This document shows, one piece after another, positions 17,601 to 26,672 of a DNA stretch of 64,000 nt. The DNA comes from VXNE01 sp965217825 (GTDB taxonomy: Bacteria; Pseudomonadota; Gammaproteobacteria; Pseudomonadales; Azotimanducaceae): contig OZ244571.1 in the NCBI GenBank assembly GCA_965217825.1, positions 1 through 64,000 of the forward strand. The letters run 5' to 3'. Below the pieces are notes generated by a model. It saw only the letters and a program-made list of their open reading frames with translations. It made no database searches and was not told the DNA's origin. Both the position numbers and the translations under genes were made by a program. How positions within the stretch are numbered: the first letter of the stretch is position 1; every line of letters starts with the position of its first letter.

Positions 17601-19230
17601 TTCATACGATAACCGCCACAGGCCCGCGCCTCCGGCGCCCGGGTGGCAGATCTGGACGCCGATGAGTCCCGAAACCGGAGGTGCTCTGCAACGCGACATC
17701 ACGGGCCTGACCAACCGCGTCGAGTACGAAGTGCAAGTGCGGGCTGTGAACGCCGATGGCGACGGAGCATGGTCGGATGCCGCCAGGGGCACGCCCAGAG
17801 CATGCCCCGACGGCATCGGCCCCGCCTACATCGATCTAGGCGATTGCCGGACGCTTCTGGCGGTCAGGGACACCCTCGTCGGCGGCGGCACGGCGCTGAA
17901 CTGGGCGGTCGGCCTTCCCATACAAGAATGGACCGGCATTGACGTGAATCTCTACACGGGGCGCGTGGCACGACTGGGTCTTTCCGGTCAAGGCCTGACC
18001 GGCATGATCCCTCCGCAACTGGGAAATCTGACGCGCCTGCAGGCGTTGTGGCTCGGTAACAATAGATTGACCGGCACGATCCCTGCCGAGTTGGGCGGTC
18101 TTGCAAACCTTTCGGATATGTCCCTAATCGGCAACGAACTCACGGGAACCATTCCTGCCGAGCTGGGCCGCCTCGTGAACGTGCAGAGGCTATTGCTCGG
18201 CGAGAACGGATTCACCGGCGCGATCCCGGCGGAGTTTGGCGGGCTGACCAATCTCGACACGCTGTGGCTCCACGGCAACGAACTGACTGGTCCGATTCCC
18301 CCAACGTTGGGACGTCTTTCGAAACTGCGGCAATTGTTGCTCGACGACAATCAACTGACGGGCGTAATCCCGAGGACTCTAGCAAAGCTAACGAACCTGA
18401 CTCATCTATTACTCGGAGACAATGACCTGACCGGATGCGTGTCAGCTTCCTTGCGCCACGTTGAACGAAACGACCTGCACCGGCTTGACCTCCCCGACTG
18501 TCCTCCGGCCTCCGTTATCGATCTCGTGATCGAATCGAGCCCCCTCGACGGTAACGCCTACGGCGTGGGTGAGCGCATCGAGGCGTCAGTCTTGTTCGAG
18601 TCCGACGTTACCGTTTCCGGGACTCCGCAACTGGCGTTGACGATGGGTTCCGAGGTCCGCATCACGATGCTCGACGCCAACCGGGGCAACGGTCAACTCG
18701 CCTTCCACTATTCCGTGGGGACAGCGGACCGCGACGGGGACGGCATCAGCATCGCGGCGGATGCGCTTTCGTTGAACGGCGGCGAGATCCGGGATATCGA
18801 CCAGGAACACGCCGTCCTCGATCTCGGTGAGCATGCCATCGCCAACCATCCCTCCCACAAGGTCAGGGGCGATCTTCGCGAACTGGTTCCAGACCAGGAA
18901 CTGGAAGCGGGCGGCGAGGCCCTGACATTGGACTTATCACGCTATTTCGATGTCCCCGAAGGGGGGTCTCTGACCTATGGATCACCAACCTCCAGCGATC
19001 CGGCGCTTGTCACGGCAACCATCGAGGACGGGATACTGAAGATCGTTCCGCACGAGGGGGAGGGCGTCGCCACAATTACCGTCACCGCAACGGATGACAA
19101 CGGCGTCACCGTAACGTTGAGTTTCAGGGTCACGGTGACAGCGACGATGCGCGGACTTCGACCTTGGCTCATCGGCGTCCTGGCGGAGGAACAGGAAGCG
19201 GAAGAAGGGGAAGCCAACGATCCACAGTAA
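14674..19230 (+). CDS. Secreted metzincin metalloprotease with plant-type LRR, Calx-beta, FN3 and Ig-like domains
   Basis: A 1518-residue protein, start MAEQHPRNPVHRWASTACVC (AGGAG 12 nt upstream, aligned with copy 1), with a signal peptide ending SSAANA. Residues ~195-455: reprolysin-like peptidase with HELGHNMGLQHD at 340-351 and Met-turn TIMSY at 387-391. ~459-545: BACON-like domain. ~570-813: LRRs with the plant-type consensus LTGxIPxELGRLxxLxxL. ~833-946: Calx-beta (ends SASIVVDDDEG). ~948-1043: FN3. ~1048-1273: second LRR block. ~1278-1518: two Ig/cadherin-like domains, with no LPxTG or transmembrane anchor at the end. It should bind Zn2+ and cleave proteins outside the cell. Eukaryote-like LRR and FN3 modules suggest binding of host or neighbour surfaces; that is inference. 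The export route is probably Sec plus an unknown outer-membrane step. Confidence 0.9.
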   Translation: MAEQHPRNPVHRWASTACVCAMCFSLLSSAANAEIEGLFSDADNALSLEEPGAPEVAPQQRRIVRIDFGQLDTARKEVLAGRPAHLALNLFDGASFRVIVDRTAPTSSGYSLSGRLEGIPFGTMALVRNGSVVMGKVRTLDAVYTIRSVGAGTYVISRTEPMEFTEGPPLKPVPATSALDSETDARATEEDDGSEIDVFVVWTSAAKSVFGGTRPVRASIDLAVVETNDAYAASGAAQRIRLVGAVEVDYDEPDHIETHLRRLVNPSDGYLDEIHTLRDSYAADLVHLALGGGCGSFGFAGLAFLMDEPSPSFASSAFSASVFCDDFLDGRGLGSRGFAHELGHNMGLQHDRYARYATLNKPYPYSHGYVNQNVFENGATYNARWRTIMSYNDQCADAGFDCRQLLRFSNPDQRYPDASGHPLGIPGDDASEEVDGPADAVRSLDETRRIVANFRPSASRCTYRLAQEAMTVPAAGGSFSIDVQAEPDCAYTVRSHEQFLSVTSGSSTGGDGKVRFQVAANEGDARVGSISVAGETLLVRQSGIHAVASVCGRTPAIRDGIMAWSGRDHCSEVTEFDLSEVPYLVLPGRGITALREGDFTGLSRLQWLSLGRNSIAGGIPPELGRLTNLRVLDLADNRLTGPIPPDLGRLTKLTDLVLSGNKLTGNIPAELGRLTNLVDLGLSGNRLTGNIPAELGRLIQVNTLDLSDNVLTGNIPSELANIPRLLRLDLSGNRLKGPIPVWFGSLRSLRLVHLHDNQLTGTIPTDLGRVTRLQELKLHDNRLTGAIPAELSVPENLRTLHLAGNRLTGCIPGALRDIGDNDLDQLGLGYCAAVSIANGGPPDAPGEAGRVTEGAAASFTIIAEPGQDTAFDITVTVAGGETFGVARGNRTVTIPSGMTEATLPVNTEDDDVEEPDGVFTATILADSEFALFASRSSASIVVDDDEGPLAPTIVSLTPEDGMLTVTWTAPQGVPVTSYDNRHRPAPPAPGWQIWTPMSPETGGALQRDITGLTNRVEYEVQVRAVNADGDGAWSDAARGTPRACPDGIGPAYIDLGDCRTLLAVRDTLVGGGTALNWAVGLPIQEWTGIDVNLYTGRVARLGLSGQGLTGMIPPQLGNLTRLQALWLGNNRLTGTIPAELGGLANLSDMSLIGNELTGTIPAELGRLVNVQRLLLGENGFTGAIPAEFGGLTNLDTLWLHGNELTGPIPPTLGRLSKLRQLLLDDNQLTGVIPRTLAKLTNLTHLLLGDNDLTGCVSASLRHVERNDLHRLDLPDCPPASVIDLVIESSPLDGNAYGVGERIEASVLFESDVTVSGTPQLALTMGSEVRITMLDANRGNGQLAFHYSVGTADRDGDGISIAADALSLNGGEIRDIDQEHAVLDLGEHAIANHPSHKVRGDLRELVPDQELEAGGEALTLDLSRYFDVPEGGSLTYGSPTSSDPALVTATIEDGILKIVPHEGEGVATITVTATDDNGVTVTLSFRVTVTATMRGLRPWLIGVLAEEQEAEEGEANDPQ

Positions 19231-19275
19231 TCGTTGCTGGTTGTGGCGGGTGCCGCTTGCCTCCACCCGCCGGAT

Positions 19276-20700
19276 TCAATCCGATTTGATCCGATCAATG
19301 ATGGAGGTCGTCGAGGAGTCCTCGAACAGCCCCAGCACCTTGACCGTTCCGCCGTAGCCGCGAACGAAGTCACCCCCGACGACCTCGCTTTCGGCGTAGT
19401 CGCCGCCTTTCGCCAGCACATCCGGACGCAGTGCCGACAACAGCGCCTCGGGTGTGTCCTCCGAAAACGATGTCACCCAATCTACCGAAGCCAGACCATC
19501 AAGCACGCGCATACGGCTTTCCACATCGTTCACCGGGCGGCCGTTGCCTTTGAGTCGCTCGGCGGACGCGTCGTCATTGACCGCCACCACGAGACGGTCT
19601 GCAAGGCCGCGCGCCTGGTCCAGGTAGCCCACATGACCGGCATGCAGGATGTCGAAGCAACCGTTGGTAAAGACGATCTTGTCACCCCGGCCGCGCGCCG
19701 CGGCGACCGCGGCGATAAGCGCGTCCCGGTCTAGTACGCCATGGTCTACCAGCGGCTGCCTGGCAATCGATCGATTGATTTCGGCAGCAGTCACCGCGAC
19801 CGTCCCTATATGCGCGCAAACCAGTCCGGCGGCGAGATTGGCCATGCCCGCGCCGTCGAGCACGCTCCAATCCAGGCTCGCGGCGACACCCAAGCCGGCG
19901 GCGACGGTGTCGCCAGCGCCGGTCACGTCGTAGATCTCGACGTTGCTTGCCTGTACGCGATGGCTGGTGCCGCCACGTTCAATGACGGTAAGTCCCGCGC
20001 CACCCAGGGTGACGACGAGCGCGCCACCGTCGATACGATCCAGCAGTTCCGTGCCCCGACGCTCCAGATCGCCTTCATCCGCCCACGCGCCAACCGCGTG
20101 TTCAAATTCCGCTCGGTTTGGCTTGATGATGTCCGCTCCCGCGTAACGGCCCAGGTCCTTGAACTTGGGATCTACGACGACGGTCACGCCAGCTTTCTTC
20201 GCAGCCGCGACGACCCCTTCCGGCGCGTCGACCACGCCCTTGTCGTAGTCCTCGATGATGAGCGTATCGGCACCAGCCATGTGCTTTTCCAATAGCTCGA
20301 GAATGCGGTCAGCAACCGGCGCGGGCGGCCGTCGTTCGAAATCCAGGCGGATCAGTTGCTGGCGCTGGCTAAGGACACGTAACTTCAATGTCGTCTCCCA
20401 TTCCGCCACCTCGACGAAGTCGCAGAGAACACCCGCTCCTTCCAGCGTAGAGCGCATCGCGCCTGCGGCTTCGTCGCTTCCAACGGCCGAGACCAGTGTG
20501 CATTCCGCGCCCATCGCGACGACGTTCAATGCCACGTTGGCGGCACCTCCCGGGCGATCTTCCGCGACGGAGATATCCACCACTGGCACCGGTGCCTCCT
20601 GGGAGATGCGATGCGCATCGCCGTACCAGTACCGATCTACCATGACATCGCCCACTACGACGATGCGGGATGATGCGGTGAGCGGAAGCGTGCGGTTCAT
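19276..20700 (-). CDS. hldE: Bifunctional heptose 7-phosphate kinase / heptose 1-phosphate adenylyltransferase
   Basis: A 474-residue protein from ATG 20700 (MNRTLPLTASSRIVVVGDVM); an upstream TTG at 20730 is less likely. The N-terminal ~320 residues are a PfkB sugar kinase with GGAANVALNV and the catalytic DVTGAGDTVAAG. The C-terminal part is a nucleotidyltransferase with FTNGCFDILHAGHVGYLDQA. Length and order match HldE of E. coli (477). It makes ADP-D-glycero-manno-heptose for the LPS inner core in the cytoplasm. It is divergent from an LpxL/HtrB-like acyltransferase and lies next to a glycosyltransferase and a WaaP-like kinase. Its 3' end has been copied twice upstream (13386-13930; 14622-14667). 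Confidence 0.97.
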   Translation of the reverse strand: MNRTLPLTASSRIVVVGDVMVDRYWYGDAHRISQEAPVPVVDISVAEDRPGGAANVALNVVAMGAECTLVSAVGSDEAAGAMRSTLEGAGVLCDFVEVAEWETTLKLRVLSQRQQLIRLDFERRPPAPVADRILELLEKHMAGADTLIIEDYDKGVVDAPEGVVAAAKKAGVTVVVDPKFKDLGRYAGADIIKPNRAEFEHAVGAWADEGDLERRGTELLDRIDGGALVVTLGGAGLTVIERGGTSHRVQASNVEIYDVTGAGDTVAAGLGVAASLDWSVLDGAGMANLAAGLVCAHIGTVAVTAAEINRSIARQPLVDHGVLDRDALIAAVAAARGRGDKIVFTNGCFDILHAGHVGYLDQARGLADRLVVAVNDDASAERLKGNGRPVNDVESRMRVLDGLASVDWVTSFSEDTPEALLSALRPDVLAKGGDYAESEVVGGDFVRGYGGTVKVLGLFEDSSTTSIIDRIKSD

Positions 20701-20889
20701 GCGCCCGATGCTAGTGCGCCCTCCGGTCAAAATCTACGCCCCGCGCCTGACCGCGTCGGTAGAACTCGCCATGTTGCGCCGCCCGCGCGGCCAGAAAGTC
20801 CCGCGTGGCAGAGCGCTGCCGAGTGTCCGTTTCGCAAGCGGAGACAAAAACCGCCCCTCAACCCCGCGAAGTTGGATACAGTTCGCCGC

Positions 20890-21786
20890 ATGGGCAAGCT
20901 ACTCGGATCACCCAAGCACTGGCCGTACCTGGCGCTGATCGGGATCGCCCGATTGGCGTGCCGGTTGCCCGTGCCCTGGTGGCTGGCAATCGGGCGCGCC
21001 ATTGGCCATGTCGCCTACCTGGCCGCCCGTCCCCGGCGGCGGATTACCGAGATCAACATCCGCCTCTGCTTCCCCGATCTCGATGAGGACGAGCGCACGG
21101 ACCTGGTGCGACGCACGTTTCTGTCCGTCGGCATGCTGGCGATGGAAATGGCTTTTGCCTGGTTTCGTCCCATCGAAGTATTGGCGCGGCGCACGGAGAT
21201 ACATGGATTGGACGCCTTGCGGGAAGCCCAATCCGAGGGACGCGGCGTATTGCTGGTCGGGGGGCACTATCTCACCCTGGACCTTGGGGCGGCCCTATTG
21301 TCGACCCAGGTGGAACTCGACGCCGTGTACCGCCGCAACAACAATGCGGTTATCGAACGCCTGATGGTCGAAGGACGCGAACGGTTCTGCGGCCGAGTGA
21401 TAGAACGCAACGACATCCGCCACGCGATCAGATGTCTGCGCGAATCGCGGCTTCTGTGGTACGCGCCGGATCAGGACTACGGGATCAAGCATTCCGTGTT
21501 CGCGCCCTTCTTCGGCCAGACAGCGGCGACTATCGCCACGTCGCGACTGGTCCGATTGACCGGCGCGCGAGCGCTTCTCTTCAGCCACTTTCGCGACCCC
21601 GCGCAAGGGACCTGGACACTGCATCTGCAACCCATCGACGACTACCCGACTGGTGACGACGAAGCCGACGCCGGGCACCTCAACAGCCTGATCGAGGCCG
21701 AGATTCGCAAGCATCCCGACCAGTACCTGTGGCTGCATAGGCGCTTCAAGACGCGCCCCGAGGGCGTCCCCTCACCCTACGCGTAG
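20890..21786 (+). CDS. Lipid A late acyltransferase (LpxL/HtrB family)
   Basis: A 298-residue protein from ATG 20890 (MGKLLGSPKHWPYLALIGIA). A hydrophobic segment at ~10-48 anchors it to the inner membrane. GGHYLTLDLG contains the catalytic HX4D (H126, D131), and WYAPDQDYG is the second family block. It is expected to add a secondary acyl chain to Kdo2-lipid A from acyl-ACP. It is divergent from hldE, in keeping with an LPS locus. Which chain it adds (LpxL, LpxM or LpxP type) cannot be read from sequence alone. Confidence 0.9.
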   Translation: MGKLLGSPKHWPYLALIGIARLACRLPVPWWLAIGRAIGHVAYLAARPRRRITEINIRLCFPDLDEDERTDLVRRTFLSVGMLAMEMAFAWFRPIEVLARRTEIHGLDALREAQSEGRGVLLVGGHYLTLDLGAALLSTQVELDAVYRRNNNAVIERLMVEGRERFCGRVIERNDIRHAIRCLRESRLLWYAPDQDYGIKHSVFAPFFGQTAATIATSRLVRLTGARALLFSHFRDPAQGTWTLHLQPIDDYPTGDDEADAGHLNSLIEAEIRKHPDQYLWLHRRFKTRPEGVPSPYA

Positions 21787-21806
21787 GTGCGTCACGAACG
21801 CGTTGG

Positions 21807-22814
21807 TCATTTGGCCGCGGCGATGATTCGCTCCAGCCTGGCGGCTACGGCATCGATGGAGAAATTGGCGACCACGCGTTGATAGCCGCAGTCCGCATGG
21901 GGTGAACCGGTTTCACGCCGCGACGCTACCAGCGCCCTTGCAACGGCATCCGGGTCTCTGTCCGGGACGAACCGGGCGTATTCGCCCATGACTTCCCTTG
22001 GACCCGGCTGGTCGGTGCAGACAACCGGTATACCAGCCACCATCGCCTCGAGGAAGATCATGCCGAATGGTTCCCGCGGTGTCGTTGTGGACAGGATCAC
22101 GTCGAAGGCGCGCAGGTAGCGGCTGGCGTTCGCGACGAAACCCGTCAGGCGGATGTTGCCGGCTCGCGGGATAAGGCTTTCCATGTCGCCGTAACCGACA
22201 AACACCAATTCGGCGTCGCTACCAAGTTCGCGAGCGGCGCGCTGAAACCCGGCGACCGCCAACAACGGGTTCTTCATGCGATGCAGCCGCCCGACGACGC
22301 CGATCAGATAGTGCGACGGATCGAGCTGCAGCGCACGACGCGCTTCTTCTCTCGTCAAGAGAGAAGCGCGCGACGCGTCCGGATCGGTCGGATTGGGCAG
22401 GATCTCGCACGAACGGCCGAGGTCACCGGCGAGGTCCTCGGCAACGTGCGTCGATACGCCGGCGAATACGACGCGCATGCTGCTGAACCGCTGGCGCCAC
22501 CGCCGCCGGGAGCGACGAAACATGCCCACATCGTGGGCCACCGACACCTGTAGGTCGGAGGGGACTGCCAGCGCGGCGCGATATCCCTTGTACCGGTGCG
22601 TCAGTATCAGGTCGACCTTGCCACGGGGGGCGTATCCCGGAACGTCCCTCGGCGGCGCATAGTGCCGGTGCGGCCCGCCGCTGGCGCCGATTCGCGACTC
22701 GAAGAATATCGTTTCCGCGCGATAGCCCAGCTTCGTGAGCACCGATTGGAAGTCCTGGCAGATCGCAAGAAACGGCGGGTGGTCGTTCGGGCAGACCTGC
22801 AGGGCGTCGGGCAT
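21807..22814 (-). CDS. Glycosyltransferase family 4 protein
   Basis: A 335-residue protein (MPDALQVCPNDHPPFLAICQ). GVVGRLHRMKNPLLAVAGFQ is the start of the C-terminal nucleotide-sugar domain of GT4 enzymes. EPFGMIFLEAMVAGIPVVCT carries the E-x7-E motif that holds the sugar nucleotide. An LPS-core sugar transferase is inferred from neighbouring hldE, acyltransferase and kinase genes. It ends the leftward pair with the WaaP-like kinase, whose stop is 12 bp upstream of this start. Confidence 0.88.
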   Translation of the reverse strand: MPDALQVCPNDHPPFLAICQDFQSVLTKLGYRAETIFFESRIGASGGPHRHYAPPRDVPGYAPRGKVDLILTHRYKGYRAALAVPSDLQVSVAHDVGMFRRSRRRWRQRFSSMRVVFAGVSTHVAEDLAGDLGRSCEILPNPTDPDASRASLLTREEARRALQLDPSHYLIGVVGRLHRMKNPLLAVAGFQRAARELGSDAELVFVGYGDMESLIPRAGNIRLTGFVANASRYLRAFDVILSTTTPREPFGMIFLEAMVAGIPVVCTDQPGPREVMGEYARFVPDRDPDAVARALVASRRETGSPHADCGYQRVVANFSIDAVAARLERIIAAAK

Positions 22815-22826
22815 CGGGTCTACGAC

Positions 22827-23822
22827 CTAGCGCTCGTCATTCAGCACGAGATAGGCCGGCTTGTTGCCTCGAGGTCGCAACAGCGCGATGGGCATCGCGT
22901 TCTGCACGCCGTCCAGGTGAAGGCGATGTCCGTTCAACCAGGCGCGCCGCGCGCGTCTTCGTTTCGCGCTGTAACGCTCGACGACGTAACGCTTGTCCCC
23001 GATGGCGACTCTCGCCGCGGTCGACGTAGCGCCGCGCTCCAGTGCCACGCCATCGTTGATCGCGGCCTCCGGAGACGAGATCAGTTGCGCCAATTCGGGG
23101 CAGCCCGCAACGCGCGCATAGATCGCGTCGAAGTCGGCATGCCGTTCGACCTCGAACATCGAACAGCGCCGCAGCGTCTTCTTCAGATACCGGCGCGTAT
23201 GGCGGCGTTGCACGCGGCGAATGTGTCTTGACAGCAGTACCAGGCCGCGGGGTTCGAACCCCCAGCCGCGCGCCGAGCAGTACCGTCGATAGCTGTCTTC
23301 CACAGTTTGTGGGCTGGCGTCGCAGCGTGCGAGGAGATCGGCAAGATTCGATATGCTCCGTCGATGGGTCATGCGCGTTTGCAGGATCCGACCGCCGTCG
23401 ACGGCGACCAGACCGCCGGCCGTCGTGATGAAATTGCCCCGGTGCGGATCGGTCTGCAGCACGCCGCCCGCATGTAGCCTGGCCGTCAGATCGACCAGGG
23501 CACCCACCAAGGCGCCTGGGGGGTCAACGCCGACAAGCCACTCGAAGGCGAGCCAGAATCCCCCTTCAAACCGTCCTTCGGCGACGATTGTCGGAACCTG
23601 AACGCCGGCGCCGGCCAGAGTCGCCATGCCAGCCTTCTCCCTGCGGTAATCGCGCTGTGCGCGAACGCCGATGAAGAGCTTTGCCGCGACGTCCCGACCC
23701 TGCATGCGCGCGCGCAGCACCCAGCGCCGTCCGGGCAGGTAACGCAGACTCTCGATGCATTCGAGTTGCGTGTGGGCGTCGTTCGTGTCCCAGGCATCCA
23801 ACGTAAAGGGCAGATCGCGCAT
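22827..23822 (-). CDS. LPS core heptose kinase-like protein (WaaP/InaA type)
   Basis: A 331-residue protein from ATG 23822 (MRDLPFTLDAWDTNDAHTQL); the frame is open further upstream but that part has non-coding character. Kinase marks are VAAKLF (Lys48), LQTDPHRGNF (catalytic Asp125, Asn130) and LVAVDGGRI (Asp142). The protein is highly basic in the C-terminal half (RRVQRRHTRRYLKKTLRR). These features fit lipopolysaccharide kinases that phosphorylate core heptose or Kdo. It lies just upstream of the glycosyltransferase and is read with it. Confidence 0.78.
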   Translation of the reverse strand: MRDLPFTLDAWDTNDAHTQLECIESLRYLPGRRWVLRARMQGRDVAAKLFIGVRAQRDYRREKAGMATLAGAGVQVPTIVAEGRFEGGFWLAFEWLVGVDPPGALVGALVDLTARLHAGGVLQTDPHRGNFITTAGGLVAVDGGRILQTRMTHRRSISNLADLLARCDASPQTVEDSYRRYCSARGWGFEPRGLVLLSRHIRRVQRRHTRRYLKKTLRRCSMFEVERHADFDAIYARVAGCPELAQLISSPEAAINDGVALERGATSTAARVAIGDKRYVVERYSAKRRRARRAWLNGHRLHLDGVQNAMPIALLRPRGNKPAYLVLNDER

Positions 23823-24313
23823 TTCAGTGCAGGCAGTCCGTTGACACGTGTTGCGCGGCATCGCAGGCATCAGAAGGGTCCACGCATACGGGGACCTTCG
23901 GCGCATCAGGTGCTTGTCTTCGCGTGGCGGGCCTCCGATTCCCGCTTCAACGCCTGGCCAACATCGTTGAAGCCGCGCCGCACAATGCTCGTGAATGACA
24001 TGCTTGAACATGGCGACTTGCACTTCCTTGCGTCCTGAGGAGTGCCCCACAGTCGGCGCCTTCGGCTTCGGCTCTTTCGAGCGAGGGGTACCCCCTCGCG
24101 CTCCCCGGCTGAAGGCTCCGGCCCGGCCCCGCTCGACGACCATGCAAGACTAACGCAGTGATGCGACCCAGTCTTGCGACGTGTTCCACAGCCGGCTCGC
24201 CGCCGGCGCGTCCCCGGTTCGTCGTCCGCTTTCCGTCAGCATGGGCCATGGGTTTGGGCGCAAACAGCCGAACCGTATCGAAAACGTGCTCTCGATCCGC
24301 GAACGGCCAGTAT
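23823..24313. other. Intergenic stretch without a convincing gene
   Basis: About 490 bases between the WaaP-like kinase and an SDR remnant. Frames are open on the minus strand but composition is poor in ordinary amino-acid patterns. A stretch ending ASRLWNTSQDWVASLR (minus strand, stop near 24150) faintly resembles the tail of the SDR remnant beside it, perhaps another decayed copy. No promoter, terminator or RNA was recognised. Confidence 0.4.
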
Positions 24314-24600
24314 TCAGCCGCCGTGGGTCGCGGAGCCGGTGGTCTCCGCATGCTTCACGACCAGCGCTTCGCTGGCTTCCCACAGCTTCGCGCCGTTGGC
24401 CGCGTCCAGAGCCAGGGCGGACGTCGGTTTCTCCACCATCATGTGAAGATAGATGCCTGTCCGGGCACCCGCTTCGGTCCGGGCACCCGCTTCGTCGGCG
24501 CAGCAGAGATAGATGACCGGTTGCGCAGCCTTTTGCGGACTCTGGAAAAACAGTTTCATGAGCGGATGAATGATCGGCTTCAGGAATCCCGGCGATCGAG
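24314..24600 (-). pseudogene. C-terminal remnant of a short-chain dehydrogenase (retinol dehydrogenase-like)
   Basis: The minus strand reads FLKPIIHPLMKLFFQSPQKA, then AQPVIYLC and KLWEASEALV. This is the typical end of RDH-type short-chain dehydrogenases (PG-x-x-x, SPEQGA-like, LWE-x-SE). The Rossmann half with TGxxxGIG and YxxxK is missing. An internal 18-bp tandem repeat (GGGCACCCGCTTCGGTCC repeated with a variant) inserts AGARTEAGART into the protein. The upstream end abuts another gene fragment, the DUF4143 remnant on the other strand. Confidence 0.7.
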
Positions 24601-24718
24601 CGCGACTATTTGTCGCGATATCTCGATTACGTGATCGGCGGCTTGACAGCCCCCGTCAGCGACCACATACCGGGGCATTTGCACGGTTGTTTTTATTGCA
24701 AATAGCTGGCTGAATGCA

Positions 24719-25594
24719 TTGCAAACAACGGATTTGGATGCATCCATCAGCGGGGAAGTATCTCTCGCCGACTTGCTGAACGGCCACTTCGAGGGCTGCT
24801 CATCGTCGCCTTCCAGGCTCACAGATTTGATCGTCCAACTTTGTCGCGGCGGCTGGCCCGGCGACCTGGATCTCGCAGACCAAGCCTGCCTCAGATCGCG
24901 AGTCGACTATCTTAAGGAGATTCGCCGCGTTGATATCTCGCGCGCCGACGGAGTTCGACGCGATGCGGACAACGTCGGTCGGGTACTTCGCTCCCTTGCA
25001 CGCCACTTGGCAACGCCAGTCAGCGCGCGAACCATCGCTGCAGACGCGGGCGGCGACGCCGGTCCCCTGGACGCTGACACCGTACGTAGCTACCTGGACG
25101 CGCTGCGCCGGCTGATGATCTATGAAGAACAGCCCGCCTGGTCTCCAAGACTCCGCTCTCGATCGCGCCTTAGGCAATCGCCGAAGCGCCATTTCGTCGA
25201 TCCATCTCTCGCGGTGGCTGCGCTCGGAGCAACGCCTGAAAGACTATTGGAGGATCTGGAAACCCTGGGATTCCTGTTCGAGTCCATGGTGTACCGCGAT
25301 CTGACCATTTACTCCCGCGCGTGCGGCGCTAGCGTTTACCACTACCGCGACAACACCAACCTCGAAATAGACGCAGTGGTCGAGAACCGTCGGGGCGACT
25401 GGTGCGCCTTCGAGGTAAAGCTCGGCGCCGGCCAAGCAGACGCCGCCGCCAAATCGCTGCTGAAGTTCCGCGAACGCGCGGACTTGAATACCGCTGGCGA
25501 GCCAAAGGCCCTCGGCGTCATCGTGAGTTCGGGATATGGGTACACCCGGGACGACGGCATCGCAGTCATTCCCATCACCGGCCTGGGGCCGTAG
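24719..25594 (+). pseudogene. 5'-truncated AAA_14/DUF4143 ATPase
   Basis: About 290 residues survive. SGEVSLADLLNGHFEG and GGWPGD match the middle of AAA_14-DUF4143 proteins. FLFESMVYRDLTIYSRA and LEIDAVVENRRGDWCAFEVK are the nuclease-like DUF4143 end. The ~150-residue P-loop part with Walker A and B, present in complete family members such as 34480-35664, is absent. The frame stays open upstream to about 24662 with no proper start. The 5' break lies close to the 5' break of the SDR remnant, so one deletion probably joined two genes. Expression of a useful product is unlikely. Confidence 0.75.
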
Positions 25595-25700
25595 TCACCG
25601 GTGGCGGCATTCTTTGGCCTGGACGGTCTGCTGCAAGCTGGCAGTCACCGTCCCGTGGACCGGAAGTGCCGCTCGATCTCCCGTATCGCCCGCCGTGGCC

Positions 25701-26672
25701 TCAGTACAGGTGACACGCCACCAGGCGATCGGGATCCCGCGCTTCGGAGTCCGGGACGTTCTTCAGCTCGGGGGTGGTTCCGCGGCATACGTCCATGACC
25801 TTGGGACACCGGTTGGCGAAACGGCAGCCGGGCTGAATGTTGACGGGCGAAGGAATCTCGCCGCGTACCGCCGTGCGTCCGCGACGCCGTTCCGTGGCCG
25901 GGTCCGGCTCAGGGTTCGAACCGACCAGCATTTGCGTATACGGATGCTTCGGATGGAAGAAGACGTCGTTCGCGCGTCCGAGTTCGATCAGGGAGCCGAG
26001 ATACATCACCGCCATGCGGTCGGAGACGTAGCGCACCATGGAAAGATCGTGGGCGATGAACAGCATCGTCAGACCCATGGACTCCTTCAGTTCGCCGAGC
26101 AGGTTGACGACCTGAGCCTGCACCGATACATCGAGCGCTGAGATCGGCTCGTCGCAGACGACGAACTTGGGTCTCATGATCAACGCCCGCGCGATGCCTA
26201 TGCGCTGGCGCTGTCCGCCGGAGAATTCGTGCGGATAGCGCGCCATGTGCGCCGCGTTGAGTCCGACGCGTTCGAGCCAGTCGGCGACGTTGTCGCGCAC
26301 TTCCCGGCTCGGAAGGCTGGTATGCAATTTCAAGCCTTCGCCGACGATCTCGCCCACGGTCATGCGGGGGTTCAGGGACGAGTAGGGATCCTGAAACACC
26401 ATCTGCATGGATTGGGCGTAGCGCTGGAAATCCGCGGGCCCGTAGTTTTGCGGCAACGTTTCGCCCTGGAACCTCACGTTCCCCGCCGTCTTGTCGAGCA
26501 GGCCCAGCAAGGTCTTGCCGAACGTGGATTTGCCGGAGCCGCTCTCTCCGACCAGCCCAACGATCTCGCGCGAAGCGATAAAGAGGCTGACGTCGTCCAC
26601 CGCGTGCACCGTCTGGTTGCGCCCAAGGGCGAAGTGCTTGGTCAGGCCCTCGGCTTCTATCAGCGGCGTCAT
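25701..26672 (-). CDS. Oligopeptide/dipeptide ABC transporter ATP-binding protein (OppF/DppF type)
   Basis: A 323-residue protein from ATG 26672 (MTPLIEAEGLTKHFALGRNQ). Walker A is GESGSGKST, the signature motif FSGGQRQRIGIARAL and Walker B FVVCDEPISALD. The C-terminal CRFANRCPKVMDVC is the oligopeptide C-terminal cysteine cluster of this subfamily, which can hold an Fe-S cluster. The ATG overlaps the stop of the preceding ATPase gene by 4 bp. It powers import through the membrane pair encoded upstream (27751-30062). Confidence 0.94.
   Translation of the reverse strand: MTPLIEAEGLTKHFALGRNQTVHAVDDVSLFIASREIVGLVGESGSGKSTFGKTLLGLLDKTAGNVRFQGETLPQNYGPADFQRYAQSMQMVFQDPYSSLNPRMTVGEIVGEGLKLHTSLPSREVRDNVADWLERVGLNAAHMARYPHEFSGGQRQRIGIARALIMRPKFVVCDEPISALDVSVQAQVVNLLGELKESMGLTMLFIAHDLSMVRYVSDRMAVMYLGSLIELGRANDVFFHPKHPYTQMLVGSNPEPDPATERRRGRTAVRGEIPSPVNIQPGCRFANRCPKVMDVCRGTTPELKNVPDSEARDPDRLVACHLY

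Noticed and set aside
16500..18430. Repeat array / CRISPR-like periodicity
   Set aside because: The ~72-bp period is the 24-residue LRR coding unit, not spaced identical DNA repeats.
23823..24143. N-terminal extension of the WaaP-like kinase up to 24143
   Set aside because: The added ~107 residues are basic low-complexity sequence without kinase features; ATG 23822 gives a family-like start.
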